This document shows, piece by piece, positions 1 through 13,886 of a stretch of 23,177 nt of DNA (position 1 is the stretch's first letter; every line of letters begins with the position of its first letter). The DNA lies in assembly GCA_018398765.1 (NCBI GenBank), contig JAHBMJ010002065.1, forward strand, positions 1-23,177. Direction: 5' to 3'. Both the position numbers and the translations under genes were made by a program. Origin of the DNA: Chromera velia. Its lineage: Eukaryota > Sar > Chromeraceae. A model generated the notes under the pieces. It had not been told where the DNA came from, ran no database searches, and worked only from the letters and a program-made list of their open reading frames with translations.

Positions 1-494
1 GGGGGGGGGGCGGGCAAGGAGGAAATGGTAAGACGCGAAAGAGAAAAGAAACAAACCGTAAGAAAGGTCTAGTCTCTTTTTGCACATGCGCATATTTTTC
101 CCTCTTCCATTCTTTTCTCCTGGTTTCCTCTCCTTCCTCTTTCGTTTTGCCTCTCTCTTCCTTTGTCCACTAATCTCTTTCCTCCCTTTTATTTCTGCCT
201 CTCTTCTTGTCAGAAGGAAAGAAGGAGTGAGAAGCGGGGCTCCTATTCCAACGCGTTCAATCTCTCTCTGCCTCCTCTTTCAGTCTCCGCTTCATGCCCT
301 CCCTCCCCTTGTCTCTCTCCTCCGTTTCTCTTCTCCATTCTCAGTACTGTCAGGGGACACTGTGGCTCTTTGTGCCCTCCATTTCACTCCCCTTCTTGCT
401 CCACCAGACAGAAACGACGGAAACGAAAGGAGGGAAGGGAAGTCCCCTTCGCACAATCAACCAATCTACATGGAGAAAACAGGCCACGCGCATT
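1..494. other. Pyrimidine-rich non-coding flank starting with a poly-G run
   Basis: The first ten bases are all G, followed by sequence that is strongly C/T-rich on the + strand between about 80 and 400 (repeated tctctc, cctcc and ttcc tracts). Open frames here are low-complexity S/L/P/F translations of the pyrimidine tract and I do not call them genes. It is probably the 3' flank or UTR of the minus-strand gene ending at 495. Confidence 0.5.
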
Positions 495-734
495 TCACGT
501 CTTCTTCCCCTCAAGAGTCCTAACGGCAACAAAAAACAGACAAGCGAATCCGAACACACCTGTAGCGAGAGTGATGGCGTCCACTTTTCGTGGTCTCATC
601 GCGAGGCTCTGCGCCCTGTCTGCAGGGTTGGCGCTCATCCCCAGGGGCATCAGTTGCCGTGCGGCTGCGGAGACGGACACTCCCCTCCCCCCCTGGTGGA
701 GGGCAAGCCATGATGGGTCCTCAAAATAACGCAC
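495..734 (-). CDS. Possible terminal exon or separate 51-residue single-TM protein
   Basis: After a good acceptor (tgtgtgcag, ending at 735) an open frame runs VRYFEDPSWLALHQGG and ends with a hydrophobic helix (AITLATGVFGFACLFFVAV) followed by RTLEGKKT and a TGA at 495-497. It can be read as exon 3 of the membrane protein to the right if a phase-0 donor (GTCGGT at 1140) is used. It can also be an independent short gene starting at ATG 650 (MPLGMSANPADR), 51 residues with one C-terminal helix, a shape common among small mitochondrial inner-membrane subunits. I do not recognise a family. The codon content looks protein-like, but no homology claim is made. Confidence 0.35.
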   Translation of the reverse strand: MRYFEDPSWLALHQGGRGVSVSAAARQLMPLGMSANPADRAQSLAMRPRKVDAITLATGVFGFACLFFVAVRTLEGKKT

Positions 735-2647
735 CTGCACACAGGCAAACAGAGGGTGTCTTCGTGCTTCGGAACACAACGAATGGATGCATCGCATTCT
801 TCCTCCACCTGTCTGAGAAGCATTCTTGTGCATCTCTCTCGGTGTGATTGCTCCTTGGGCGAGCGATGCAGCCATCCATGCAGCCAGCAGATGCACCAGC
901 CCCCCATGCGGTCCACTGAAGGGATGGATCGATGAAGGTCCAGGTGGAGTCAACGAATGCAAAGAAAGAAAGAAAGAAAAACGCGAATTCGGGCCGTGGA
1001 ATTAAGTCCCTTTCGCGTTGCCGCGCTAGATGGACAAAGGGAATCAGAGCAAGCCGATACACAAGAAAGGAGCGGGGTGACACACAAAGAGAGGGAGACA
1101 CAGTAGAGTCCCAAATCCAAATATTTTCTTGCCCACCGACCCCATGGGACTGGTAGCCGCCCCCTGCGCTTGCCCCGATTCGCTCTGGCGGCACTCCAAC
1201 GCAGAACAGCGCAGGCACGGCCGCAGCGAGTGCCACCAGATGGAGTCCCCTCAGTCCCCTGATGAAGGCCTCGACCAACACGATGAGGATGAACTTGCAG
1301 GCCCCAGAGAGGAGGAACAACAAAGGCTTGTCCTCCTCAGACGTCACTGAGCTCTCTAGCAATGCAGGCAACCACAGGGCAGAGGGCAGAAGAGACGGAC
1401 AAAGCCCAGCGCTGCCATCCTCTTCCGACCCGACGCCCTCTCCCCCCTGCCCCCCTCTGCCAGGCATTCCTGGGTGCTGGGGTAAGGGTGCAAATGTGGC
1501 ACTTGCCAGGAGGTTCTTTTGCCTGCATTGGAGACGGAATCGAAACACAGAGGAGAAAGCCATTACAGACAGTCCAAAAATAGCCGGAGGAAGTGAAACT
1601 CGACATTTTGAGATCGAATCCGACCCAAACCAGAGAATTTCAAGAATTCTTCCAGCTTCCCTTGAACTCAAACTGCTCGCAGAAGAAGAAAGATACACTC
1701 TCACACACCCAGAGCAGTGCCAGTGGTTCGAGCACGACAAATTCGAGGAAAATTAAGACGGCTGCAGCAAGCATCAAAAGGAGCACGGACATTTTGAAGA
1801 GCAGCTCAGCCGTCAGGTGGTTGGCTGCGAACAGGGCGCATCCGAGGAAGAGGATGAAGACAAATCGCGGGGTCACGTAGTACTCCCAGATCGACCGAGC
1901 CCGAAAGGGCATCAGCTGATCAAACAAAAGGGCGCACACGACCATCACCCCCACGTCCTCTCTCCCGAAGAGAAACGAACTGTCCGGATCCCCCGTCTCC
2001 CTCGCCGTGTTTCGGGCCGCCGCCTTTCTTCCATTCGCACCGCTCGCCTTGTCTCCTTCTACTGCGTTGGACCGTGTGCGGTTGGCACGCGCCTGCAGAG
2101 TTACCAGGACCAGAAAGATGGGGGGCCAGAGGAGGTACAGGACCCCTGCCACCCAGGATTCCATGTGAGGAGCGGTGTCGGCACCGAATCTGAAGCCCGA
2201 GCTCGGCTCTTTGGGGCCGTTGGCGGCGGCGATGAAAATTGAGATCCCCCCTCCAATGATTCCCCTCCGGTCATTGGGAAACTTGATGGTGTGCAGGAAG
2301 GCAGGGGCGAGAAAGAGCATGGCGAAGTATTGAGTCATGCTGTTGTAGGAAAGGCAGGTCAAGGAGGAGACGTAGAACAGAACAACGGCAAGAGAGTGAA
2401 GCCCCGCCTTCCCCGGAAACGCCCCTTGAAATATTTTGAAGGATGGCAAGAATTCCGGGAGCCCCTTTTGACAAAATAGGCACGAAGCTACATAGCAGAG
2501 CCCCGTGACACAGGGGAAGTAGAACCAGGACTGTGCCGTCACTTCCTTTGTCAGCCACAGCATTAGAACTCCGAGGACCACATCAGCAAAGAAGATGGCG
2601 TAGAAGAGCAGCCGAGGGGCCGGTTTTTTGCTTGCCATGACCAACAT
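495..2647 (-). CDS. Multi-spanning membrane protein, probable DMT/EamA-like transporter, 2-3 exons
   Basis: Exon 1 starts at ATG 2647 (MLVMASKKP; a second in-frame ATG is at 2638) and runs to a donor near 1704-1708, coding about 313 residues. It has about nine hydrophobic segments, near residues 13-33, 40-59, 82-101, 104-121, 129-143, 167-187, 232-248, 263-284 and 287-312. Exon 2 (about 1346-1137) adds TSEEDKPLLFLLSGACKF and at least one more segment. Five-plus-five helices and the FPNDRRGIIGGG loop before helix 5 fit the DMT/EamA fold; this is a family-level inference, not a recognised protein, and the substrate is unknown. A charged loop lies near residues 188-228. Best intron 1 model: donor GTGAGA at 1704 with acceptor CTCAG at 1347, phase 1. 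A phase-0 alternative is 1708/1354. The 3' end is uncertain: a phase-1 donor at 1136 joined to the acceptor at 735 stops at 721, whereas a phase-0 donor at 1140 reads on to the stop at 495. Transcribed convergently with nothing; its promoter side faces the 3' end of MCM7. Confidence 0.55.
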
Positions 2648-3060
2648 ACTGCAAAACGCCTTTCCTTTTCTTTCGAACGAACTTTTGTGAATCGGAAGCC
2701 GCAGACGGACTGCGCTTCAGAAAGGAGCACTAGATCGCATCGCGTGTGACACACAGATCTCGGAGCGGAGAGAAGGGGAGAATCCCCTGCGACACGTGAG
2801 CCAGGTGCGCTTACCAGACCGTGCAATTGCAAGCATATGGAACGCTGCAGGTTCCTAGATATTATCGATACTCGGTACTTTCTGTCAATATCGTCAGCAC
2901 CATGTCAGCACCTTTAATTTGGTAGGACTTCATCCAGACGGATCATGCTGATACGTCTTCGTCTCCACTCGAGACATCTGCGCCCGCCGCGGCGGCGCCG
3001 CAGCATGCAGGCCCGGCCCGCGGGGTGCGCGGCGCCGGTAATGCAGGGCCACGAAGGTAG
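2648..3060 (-). promoter_or_regulatory. Upstream region of the membrane protein gene with a GC-rich core
   Basis: This lies directly upstream of ATG 2647 on the minus strand. A sharply GC-rich core (about 2981-3040) contains the 12-mer CGGCGGCGCCGC (2990-3001), GCATGC (3003-3008) and CCGGCCCGCG (3013-3022). The same 12-mer and 10-mer occur in the divergent promoter region at 9736-9791. No TATA box can be identified with confidence. The promoter role is inferred from position and from the shared motifs. Confidence 0.4.
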
Positions 3061-3189
3061 GTGGCTGTTTTCTATTCCAGGTGCCCCGAAAATGCAACTC
3101 CAAAATCGTTATGATTCCGCTAGATTCCGCTGTTGCACTGCATGTGAGAGCAGCTGTTTTTTTATCCCCTCATACACGGGAAAAGGAAT

Positions 3190-3700
3190 GGGTCTCCTCA
3201 CATAAATAATAGTAAATAATTAATTGATCTAAATCAATTTATCCCCTTAATCTTACATAAATAGTAATACATCAGATAATACATCATGATATACCTAACA
3301 TAGTTAATCAACATTGAAGTTGACGATACATCATGATTGTGATCGAGCCAAACCTATCAATCAATCAATCAATCAATTAATCAATCAAGTAAAAAATCAA
3401 TACTATATATTGACCAGAGCCTAAAGTGGTGGCTCACCAGTACTCACCAGCTTTAACCGTCTCAATTCATTCAATTCCCAAAAAAAAATCAATATATATT
3501 TCATAATATCTCCAAATAAAATGTACAAACAAATCATGTATGGGCCAGGGCAGCATAGCGAGCAACAAACACATACATATTGTTTCATTGTCAATGTGTG
3601 CACAACGGCGGCACTATGAATTAATTCACAACTCAAAACATTTAATGCGATAAGTGGACGGAATCATGTAGGAATGTAAACACCGGATTCCACGCTGTGA
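3190..3700. other. AT-rich intergenic island with TCAA microsatellite
   Basis: Composition drops abruptly to AT-rich, unlike the genes on both sides. It includes a (TCAA)n run at 3357-3388, repeated TACATCATGAT-like words near 3284 and 3327, and an A8 run near 3480. The open frames here are short and AT-driven. No terminal repeats of a mobile element could be established. Confidence 0.55.
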
Positions 3701-4587
3701 CACATTGACTCGTTACCAGACTCACTCTTACGATTCCCCAGTCATACACGCATTCACGAGAATTGAAGCTGAACAACATGCAGCACGCCTCAAGCCAGAG
3801 AAAGATATTACAGAAAAAGGAAAGAAGAGCTCTTTCATACTGCCGCGGTCTGCCGGCTTTGCGCTACGCATTCATTCCCAGCCACCCACTTGCATCTGTC
3901 GTTTCCCTCGCTGGAGGCAGAAAGACCAAGGAGACAGGCTGAGAAGACTCACACTGCCGAAGCAGTGGGTGCACTTTTGTCTCTTGCGTCCGCCCGCAGT
4001 CCCTCTGGCCTCTCTCAACTCACTCTGGCAAGGTTGTCGGGTGCAGGTGAATGAAACAGATTCAAAGCAACTAACTACTCACCTTCAGTGGAGCATTCTG
4101 GAGAATGAACGCGCTTCGGACATTCCTCTCTCTCCACGCACCTCTCTGTCTGTTAGCGGTTGTCTTCCTGGGTCCCGAAAAGTAAAAGTGTCTCTCTATC
4201 TCTTTCTCTCTCCTCTCTTCCTGCCAGAAAAAGAGAATGCGGCTTCGGGGGACTCACTATACACAAAAGCAAAGAGTGATGGTGTTCCCTTTCGAACTTT
4301 GCAAGAAGAGAGAGAGAGGCCGGCTGGGAATTAAGACGAAGAGTCTTGCAGGGTGCCATTACGGAACACATTCTCTCTCTCTTTTCCTCTCTGTCTCTTT
4401 CTACGCCTGTCTGTCTTGCCTCATCGGTCTCTGTCTGTCTGGTCTGTCTGTCTGTCTGTCTGTCTACAAACAAATCTGCGATCAATCTGTCCGGCAGCTC
4501 ACGGTCTAGAACAGACCTGTGAGGGAGGCAGCTACGGAAGGAGGGGCAGGGCACAACAGAGAAAGAAAGACGCACACACACAAAAAA
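3701..4587. other. 3' flank of MCM7 with CTGT microsatellite, no gene seen
   Basis: This is C/T-rich on the + strand, with (CTGT)n at 4443-4465 and many tctctc tracts. On the MCM7 sense strand it is therefore G/A-rich and is probably 3' UTR and downstream sequence. A 209-codon plus-strand frame at 3705-4334 has low-complexity composition and no recognisable domain. Confidence 0.45.
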
Positions 4588-9292
<4,705 letters not shown>

Positions 9293-9997
9293 CCTTTTTG
9301 TTGGTCAGTGTTCTTACGCAGGAATGAAAACTTTCAAAACCAAGTAGAAGAGAAGGATAAATGGAAAACAAATAAGAACGACTTCTCAGCTAAAAACAGC
9401 AGCACAGAGACCGTCAGATGGAGTCGTGTGCCTTCTGCAGAGAGAGCTGCCTACTCGAAAATCACACAGAAAAAGAGACGGACACTGGCAGCCTATCGAT
9501 AAGACTTAAATGCAAACACTTCAAATTAATCTGGATAGAATGTGTACTTCCTCTCGCACTTTTGCTTCGTAGTACAGTATTGCCAGGTATCTGAACCATA
9601 TGTGAACCATGCTCAACTTTGGTCAACCTTTCCAAGATGTTCCAAGATTGTTCCAAGCCAACGTACCTTTGAAATCATCGTTGTCGCTGAGGTCAATTCA
9701 TCATGCATGGTTCGATCGCGAGTTTTGTTTTTTTTCCGGCCCGCGCGGCCGCCGAACAGAAAAGCTAGGAGCTAGGCGCCGGCGGCGCCGCTCATGCATC
9801 GCCGCTCTGGTGGATCATGGATGCATGCTTATATCGCATGCCAGGGCTTCGGCTTAATTCCTTGGGTAAATTCCTCACTCCTTCCCACACGTACAGGTGT
9901 GATCGCACTGACTAAGTGTTCCCTACTAGTACGTTGACGCGCAAACGACTGATCTAGCCAGTTGTGCGTTCAATTTTCGAGTGCAAGGTGCAGGCAG
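9293..9997. promoter_or_regulatory. Divergent promoter region between MCM7 and the lumen protein gene
   Basis: Only 705 bases separate the two start codons, which point away from each other, so both promoters must lie here. The region has a GC-rich core (9736-9791: CCGGCCCGCG, GGCCGCC, two GGCGCC sites, CGGCGGCGCCGC). It also has a cluster of ATGCAT/GCATGC words at 9703-9708, 9794-9799, 9821-9828 (ATGCATGC) and 9836-9841. In apicomplexans TGCATGCA-type sites are bound by an ApiAP2 factor; whether this organism uses them that way is inference. Confidence 0.55.
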
Positions 9998-11675
9998 ATG
10001 AGTATCTTCGTTTTCCTGCTCCAGGTGGCTGCTCTGCCCTCTGCAGCCTTCGGATTCGTCTTTGCTTCGACAAGGAGTCATTCCTATCATTCATGTGATT
10101 CGAGGTCTCGGTGCTCTGCCACACGGGAGGCAGACTATTCCGCAGGGGAGCACAGCGCCGAGTTCCAATCAACGAGACGGCAAGCTTGCACTGCTGGTTT
10201 CGTTTCTGCCGTCTCCGCCGTCTCTTCCGTCTACCCTCTGTTTCTGAGAAAGGGGCCCGCCCTGGCAGCCCCATCTGCAGAGTCCCCAATGTCAGAGATC
10301 GAACAGCTGGACCCGAAGCGCTACAACAGGTGGAAACTCTCAGGAGGTCCGTCACATCATTGCATGACAAGGCTCAGCTCTGTTCTCCAAGTCCGGGGTG
10401 TGCATGAGTGAGTGAGAACCTTTGGCAAGACAGAGGGTGAAAACTTGTAAGTCAAGTGTCATGTGGGTATGCGAAGGTGTGAGAGATTGGGCGACTGAGT
10501 GGGGGGTAGAGCTGGTGATTGAGTGAGTGACTGAGGTTAGTTATGGGCGGGCGACTACATAAATCATTGATTGGTGAGTGTCAGAGAAGGTGGATGTGTG
10601 ATGAGAGTATTCAAGAGAAATGAGAAGAGGACGAGAGGGAGGCGCATGTGGAAACGAAAAGAAAAGTAGCGGTGTGAAGAAAGGGCACTGCCAGACGGAC
10701 AGATATTTTTCTCATTGCCCATCCATCAGCTTTTCAATCGTACATTCACTTCTTGGCTCTTCACCAAAGAAGCCGGCGGAGCGAATCATCGCAGGGCTCC
10801 CAGACACAATTTCTTTGCATGTGGATCAGATGTTCGACCTCTTATTTCTGCCCGCATATATGTCTTCTCTTTCTTCTTCTGATTTTCTTTCTTCCTGTGT
10901 GACTTCAGAAATCCCCGGACGCGGTATGTTGGGTGGAGGCATTTTGAGCTCAGTTTTGGATATCAGGAACGGGCTTCGGGAGATTGCTGCCGTCTCTGCA
11001 AAGCTCGGTGGGAACGAAAAAGGAAAACGGGATGCCCTGGAGAGTTTTGAGCGGCTCCAGAAGGTCTTCAAAGAGAGACCACTCCTCTACAGAATCACAG
11101 ACGCGAGGCGCGTTTTCAATGACTACAGTGACGAGATTTTCTTTCGAAATCCCGACAAGGAGGGAGCTTATCTCCAAGGAAACGTCCCGACGACATTTCA
11201 GACGACCATGTACTTACAGCGCAACAGGGTTCTGGATGCGTTAGAGCAGATGACTTCTGAGATGCGATTTCTTGCGAATAAGGGAATTGAGTTAGGACTC
11301 TTGGAAGGAGAGAAAGAGACGGAAGAGATGGCAAAGGCCCAGAAAAAGGAGCTGACGAAGAAGTTAAAGGTGGAGCAAGACTTTACCTACACACCTTTGT
11401 TGAACATGCTGCCAAGAGGTGTTCCAGAAAAACCGAGCCCAATCAGTTTCAGAGCCATATTTGACCCAGCATTTCTTTATGCCGCCAAACGTTCCTCTTC
11501 TCCCGAATCAGCACAGTCTGCTGAAACTTTCCAATCGGTCTTCGACTCGGAATTTTGGATAGAGAAGAGCGAAGAGGCCTTAGCGGCAATGGAAAGGTAT
11601 TTGCAGAAAGCGCGCACTGACGATCTGCAAGCTGCAGAGGATTTGGCCGGTTCAGTGTCTCCGAATCTGCAGTAA
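9998..11675 (+). CDS. Probable thylakoid-lumen protein, helical, PsbQ-like at best
   Basis: Two exons are proposed, 9998-10346 and 10909-11675, giving 371 residues with a phase-1 join (TCA GGA G / AA ATC). The donor GTCCGT is weak; GTGTGC further on (after CGG G) also keeps frame. The acceptor gtgtgacttcag is strong. The N-terminus (MSIFVFLLQVAALPSAAFGF) is a signal peptide with Phe after the predicted cut, as in red-lineage complex plastids. An S/R-rich transit segment follows (about 22-58). Then comes Arg60-Arg61, a hydrophobic stretch (about 65-82) and an ALAAPSA site near 88-94, the layout of a Tat lumen-targeting signal. The mature part (about 280 residues) looks mostly alpha-helical, with FERLQKVF, LQRNRVLDALEQM and a charged KETEEMAKAQKKE stretch. 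PsbQ of photosystem II is also a helical, Tat-routed lumen protein, but I cannot confirm homology. The targeting is well supported; the function is not known. Confidence 0.7.
10347..10908 (+). other. Intron of the lumen protein gene
   Basis: The intron is about 562 bases. Its first part is rich in gagtgagtga-type words (10405-10590) and its 3' end is a long pyrimidine tract (tcttctctttcttcttctgattttctttcttcct, split around 10861-10900) leading to the AG at 10907-10908. The frame is open across much of the 3' part from 10620, but the residues before the acceptor read as pyrimidine-driven S/L/F. Confidence 0.65.
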
Positions 11676-12188
11676 AGATTAGTAAACATACAACCCAGCA
11701 TGCATTCAAATGTATACCTAGATATATACACAACATCCATATATATTATACCATTGCGTGAATTGTTTACAAAATTGTTTTTTTAAATCGCTGGCCATAA
11801 ATCATTGAGAAAAGGCTAGAGAAAGTGGTTTATTCGATTCTTTTTGGAATTCTAGTATCTTCAAGTCCTGCATGGGCTGAGGTTGTAGTAAAACTAATTA
11901 AGTCACTGGCTGTGATATATAGAAGGTACGTTTAAGAATAACAACCATCTTTTAGTATATTTTAGTGACTTAGTTGTAGTAACTCTAGTCTACTCTAGTT
12001 CTATAACTCTAGTTTAAAACTTTATTAAATTATAATTTAAATATAATTTATAAATTTTCCATTAAATATTATTATCATGTATCTACAATTTCAGCCCTAG
12101 CCACCGGCCTGGCGGGCCCTAAAAATTTTTCTCTGGGTTTCTCACCTTTTTGCAAATTCATTTTGCTACTGACCATACTCCTTAATTA
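11676..12188. other. AT-rich 3' flank, no gene seen
   Basis: The region downstream of the lumen gene stop is strongly AT-rich, with short repeated CTCTAGT words (about 11980-12015). A pair of inverted AAGTCACT/AGTGACTT words occurs near 11900 and 11965. No coding frame or complete mobile element is evident. Confidence 0.5.
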
Positions 12189-12213
12189 AACTTACCTACA
12201 CCAATCCTATAGT

Positions 12214-12451
12214 GAACCCCCCTGACATTCCAGTAAACTTGAAACGCCGCGCCGTAGGCGCGGCCAGACTTGAATCGCCTGCGCTACAGGCGCGGCTTAA
12301 CTTGAAGGTAATGTGTTGAAGGCGCGGCCAAAATAAAGTACACTTAAAATTTTTTGTGGAAGGCGCAGACAGTCTTGAAAGAACCACGCCGCAGGCACGG
12401 CCAGCATTAAAAAATCTATTTTAAGACAGACTGGAGTATCAGGGGGGTTCC
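12214..12451. mobile_element. Short MITE-like element nested in the left TIR of the larger relic
   Basis: Both ends read GAACCCCCCTGA inward and continue to TCCAGT; 19 of 21 terminal bases are inverted-identical (12214-12234 and 12450-12430). ATAGT flanks it on both sides (12209-12213 and 12452-12456). Deleting the element plus one ATAGT restores the outer terminal repeat, which shows it is a later insertion. The interior is GC-rich within AT-rich DNA and carries several GGCGCGGC and CTTGAA words. It includes a perfect hairpin with 8-base arms GCCGCGCC/GGCGCGGC and a GTA loop (12246-12264). Confidence 0.8.
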
Positions 12452-12973
12452 ATAGTATTACACAAAGTTAATTATGTAACAATTACCCCTAACCCCCCCT
12501 TTGTTACACATAGAAGTGTATAACAAGTAGTGTGCAATAATTCTAGACAAATTTTTTAACACCCAAGTGTATACGAATTCTACATAAAAAACTCTAAAGC
12601 CTGATAGCCTTTCAAAGCTATAAAATGAAGCTCTTAAAGAATCTAAACGAAACTGCATCCATCATGTGATCACCAGTCCTGTGCGTAAAACGCAGTGCAA
12701 CGGTAAAAAAAAAAAAAACGTGAAAATCCGGCATCCTGGGCGATTAGAGAGGAGTTGATCGAAACAAAAGTTGTGCTGAAAGGGACACGAGCAGAATTCT
12801 GGCCACACTTCACAGTGTGTTTAACTATGCGCTTCGGGTTGCTCACAAAGATTTTTAATGCTGCTGTGTTCCACTCGCAGCAGCCACAAATGAGAAAGCA
12901 CGTCTCCCCCTTTAAGTTCAGAAATCCGTTCGATCCGCTTCGCATTTAAACCCTCTCTCTTGTACGCATCTGG

Positions 12974-13150
12974 TCACTTCTTTTTGTACACATCCTCTGT
13001 CATAAACTTAATGTCGCAATCCTCTAGTCTCCCCCTCGCTTCTTTATGGTGAATGAACTTCCGCACCTGTCGTTCAGCAATAGTGTGCTTTCGCCCCCTC
13101 TTCTGGGAGGTTTTCTTCACTTTCCTCCCTTCGTTTTTAGCCACAGTTTA
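12974..13150 (-). pseudogene. Degenerate coding remnant inside the 1.84 kb element
   Basis: A minus-strand frame of about 57 codons between in-frame stops includes a basic stretch RGRKHTIAERQVRKF. This resembles the GRPxxLSxREER-type helix-turn-helix seen in Tc1-like transposase N-termini. The same frame continues protein-like on both sides but is broken by stops, so nothing intact is encoded. The resemblance is by eye only; the frame could be random. Confidence 0.25.
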
Positions 13151-13258
13151 AGATACAAGAACTCTTTGCTTTGGCAAACACCTGCTTTTAATGAAAGCCT
13201 GTCAGTTACCCCCTCTTTCAAAGGCTGATCGAGAGTTGATTGCTAGGCTTTGCACTAT

Positions 13259-13306
13259 AAAATTCTTAAAAAAAAAAAAAAGACTTATTTTTTTTTTTTG
13301 AATTTT
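13259..13306. repeat. Homopolymer inverted repeat AAAATTC-A14 / T12-GAATTTT
   Basis: AAAATTC followed by TT and 14 A, a six-base spacer, 12 T and GAATTTT forms a near-perfect hairpin. A second A/T structure bounded by the same AAAATTC and GAATTTT words lies at 13517-13571, although there both inner runs are T. Confidence 0.8.
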
Positions 13307-13574
13307 ACAAAACTAAAGCTTTGAGTAAAGCACTTCAATCTGTAGGTGATGATCCCCCTGATAATCGAAGGATATAAGAAATTTCTATTGCCAGCAGACC
13401 GCTGAGACCGGCAATTGCCGACAGCGAAGGGTTGTTTTCGATCAATAGAGTCTGTAGAGATCACAACCCTGCAATAATGATAAATTTAATGATCAATTTT
13501 CTATTGATTTTGTTCCAAAATTCTTTTTTTTTTTTTTAATGAGGTTATTGATTTTTTTTTTTTAGAATTTTTTA

Positions 13575-13886
13575 ATGCAGGGCCTTGGTCGATCGGTCTT
13601 AGTGAAACACAATCGAGTCTATTATCGAGATGAAGAAAGTTTTATGAACAGTCCTAAGAACAGTCAAAGGGAGTCAAATATAGTCACCGAGCATTCGACA
13701 ATATTCGACGGCATTCAACGGAAAATCAGGGAGACCGTGCGACGGCAAGAGACAAAAATAAGTAAGTTAAACTTTCAATTAACAATGAAAACGGTTATAG
13801 ATCGACTTTGGCTTAACTTGGTCTCATATATAAAGCATCTTTTCATGCAGATGAAACCTACAATTAATACACACGAAAGTGTATAA
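13575..13886 (+). other. 103-codon open frame in the transposon relic, unassigned
   Basis: The longest plus-strand open frame in the AT-rich block starts at ATG 13575 (MQGLGRSVLVKHNR) and ends inside the right subterminal repeats of the 1.84 kb element. No motif is recognised. It could be a small gene fragment or chance; it is not called as a gene. Confidence 0.15.

Noticed and set aside
932-1756. Plus-strand frames overlapping the membrane protein gene
   Set aside because: They are antisense to exons 1 and 2 and to the intervening intron; composition is typical of shadows.
3113-3667. ATGATTCCG and CGGAATCAT as possible terminal inverted repeats around the AT-rich island
   Set aside because: A nine-base match at this spacing is expected by chance, does not extend, and has no flanking duplication.
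3705-4334. 209-codon plus-strand open frame
   Set aside because: The translation is S/L/R-rich from CTCT tracts, with no domain, no splice context and no conserved motif.
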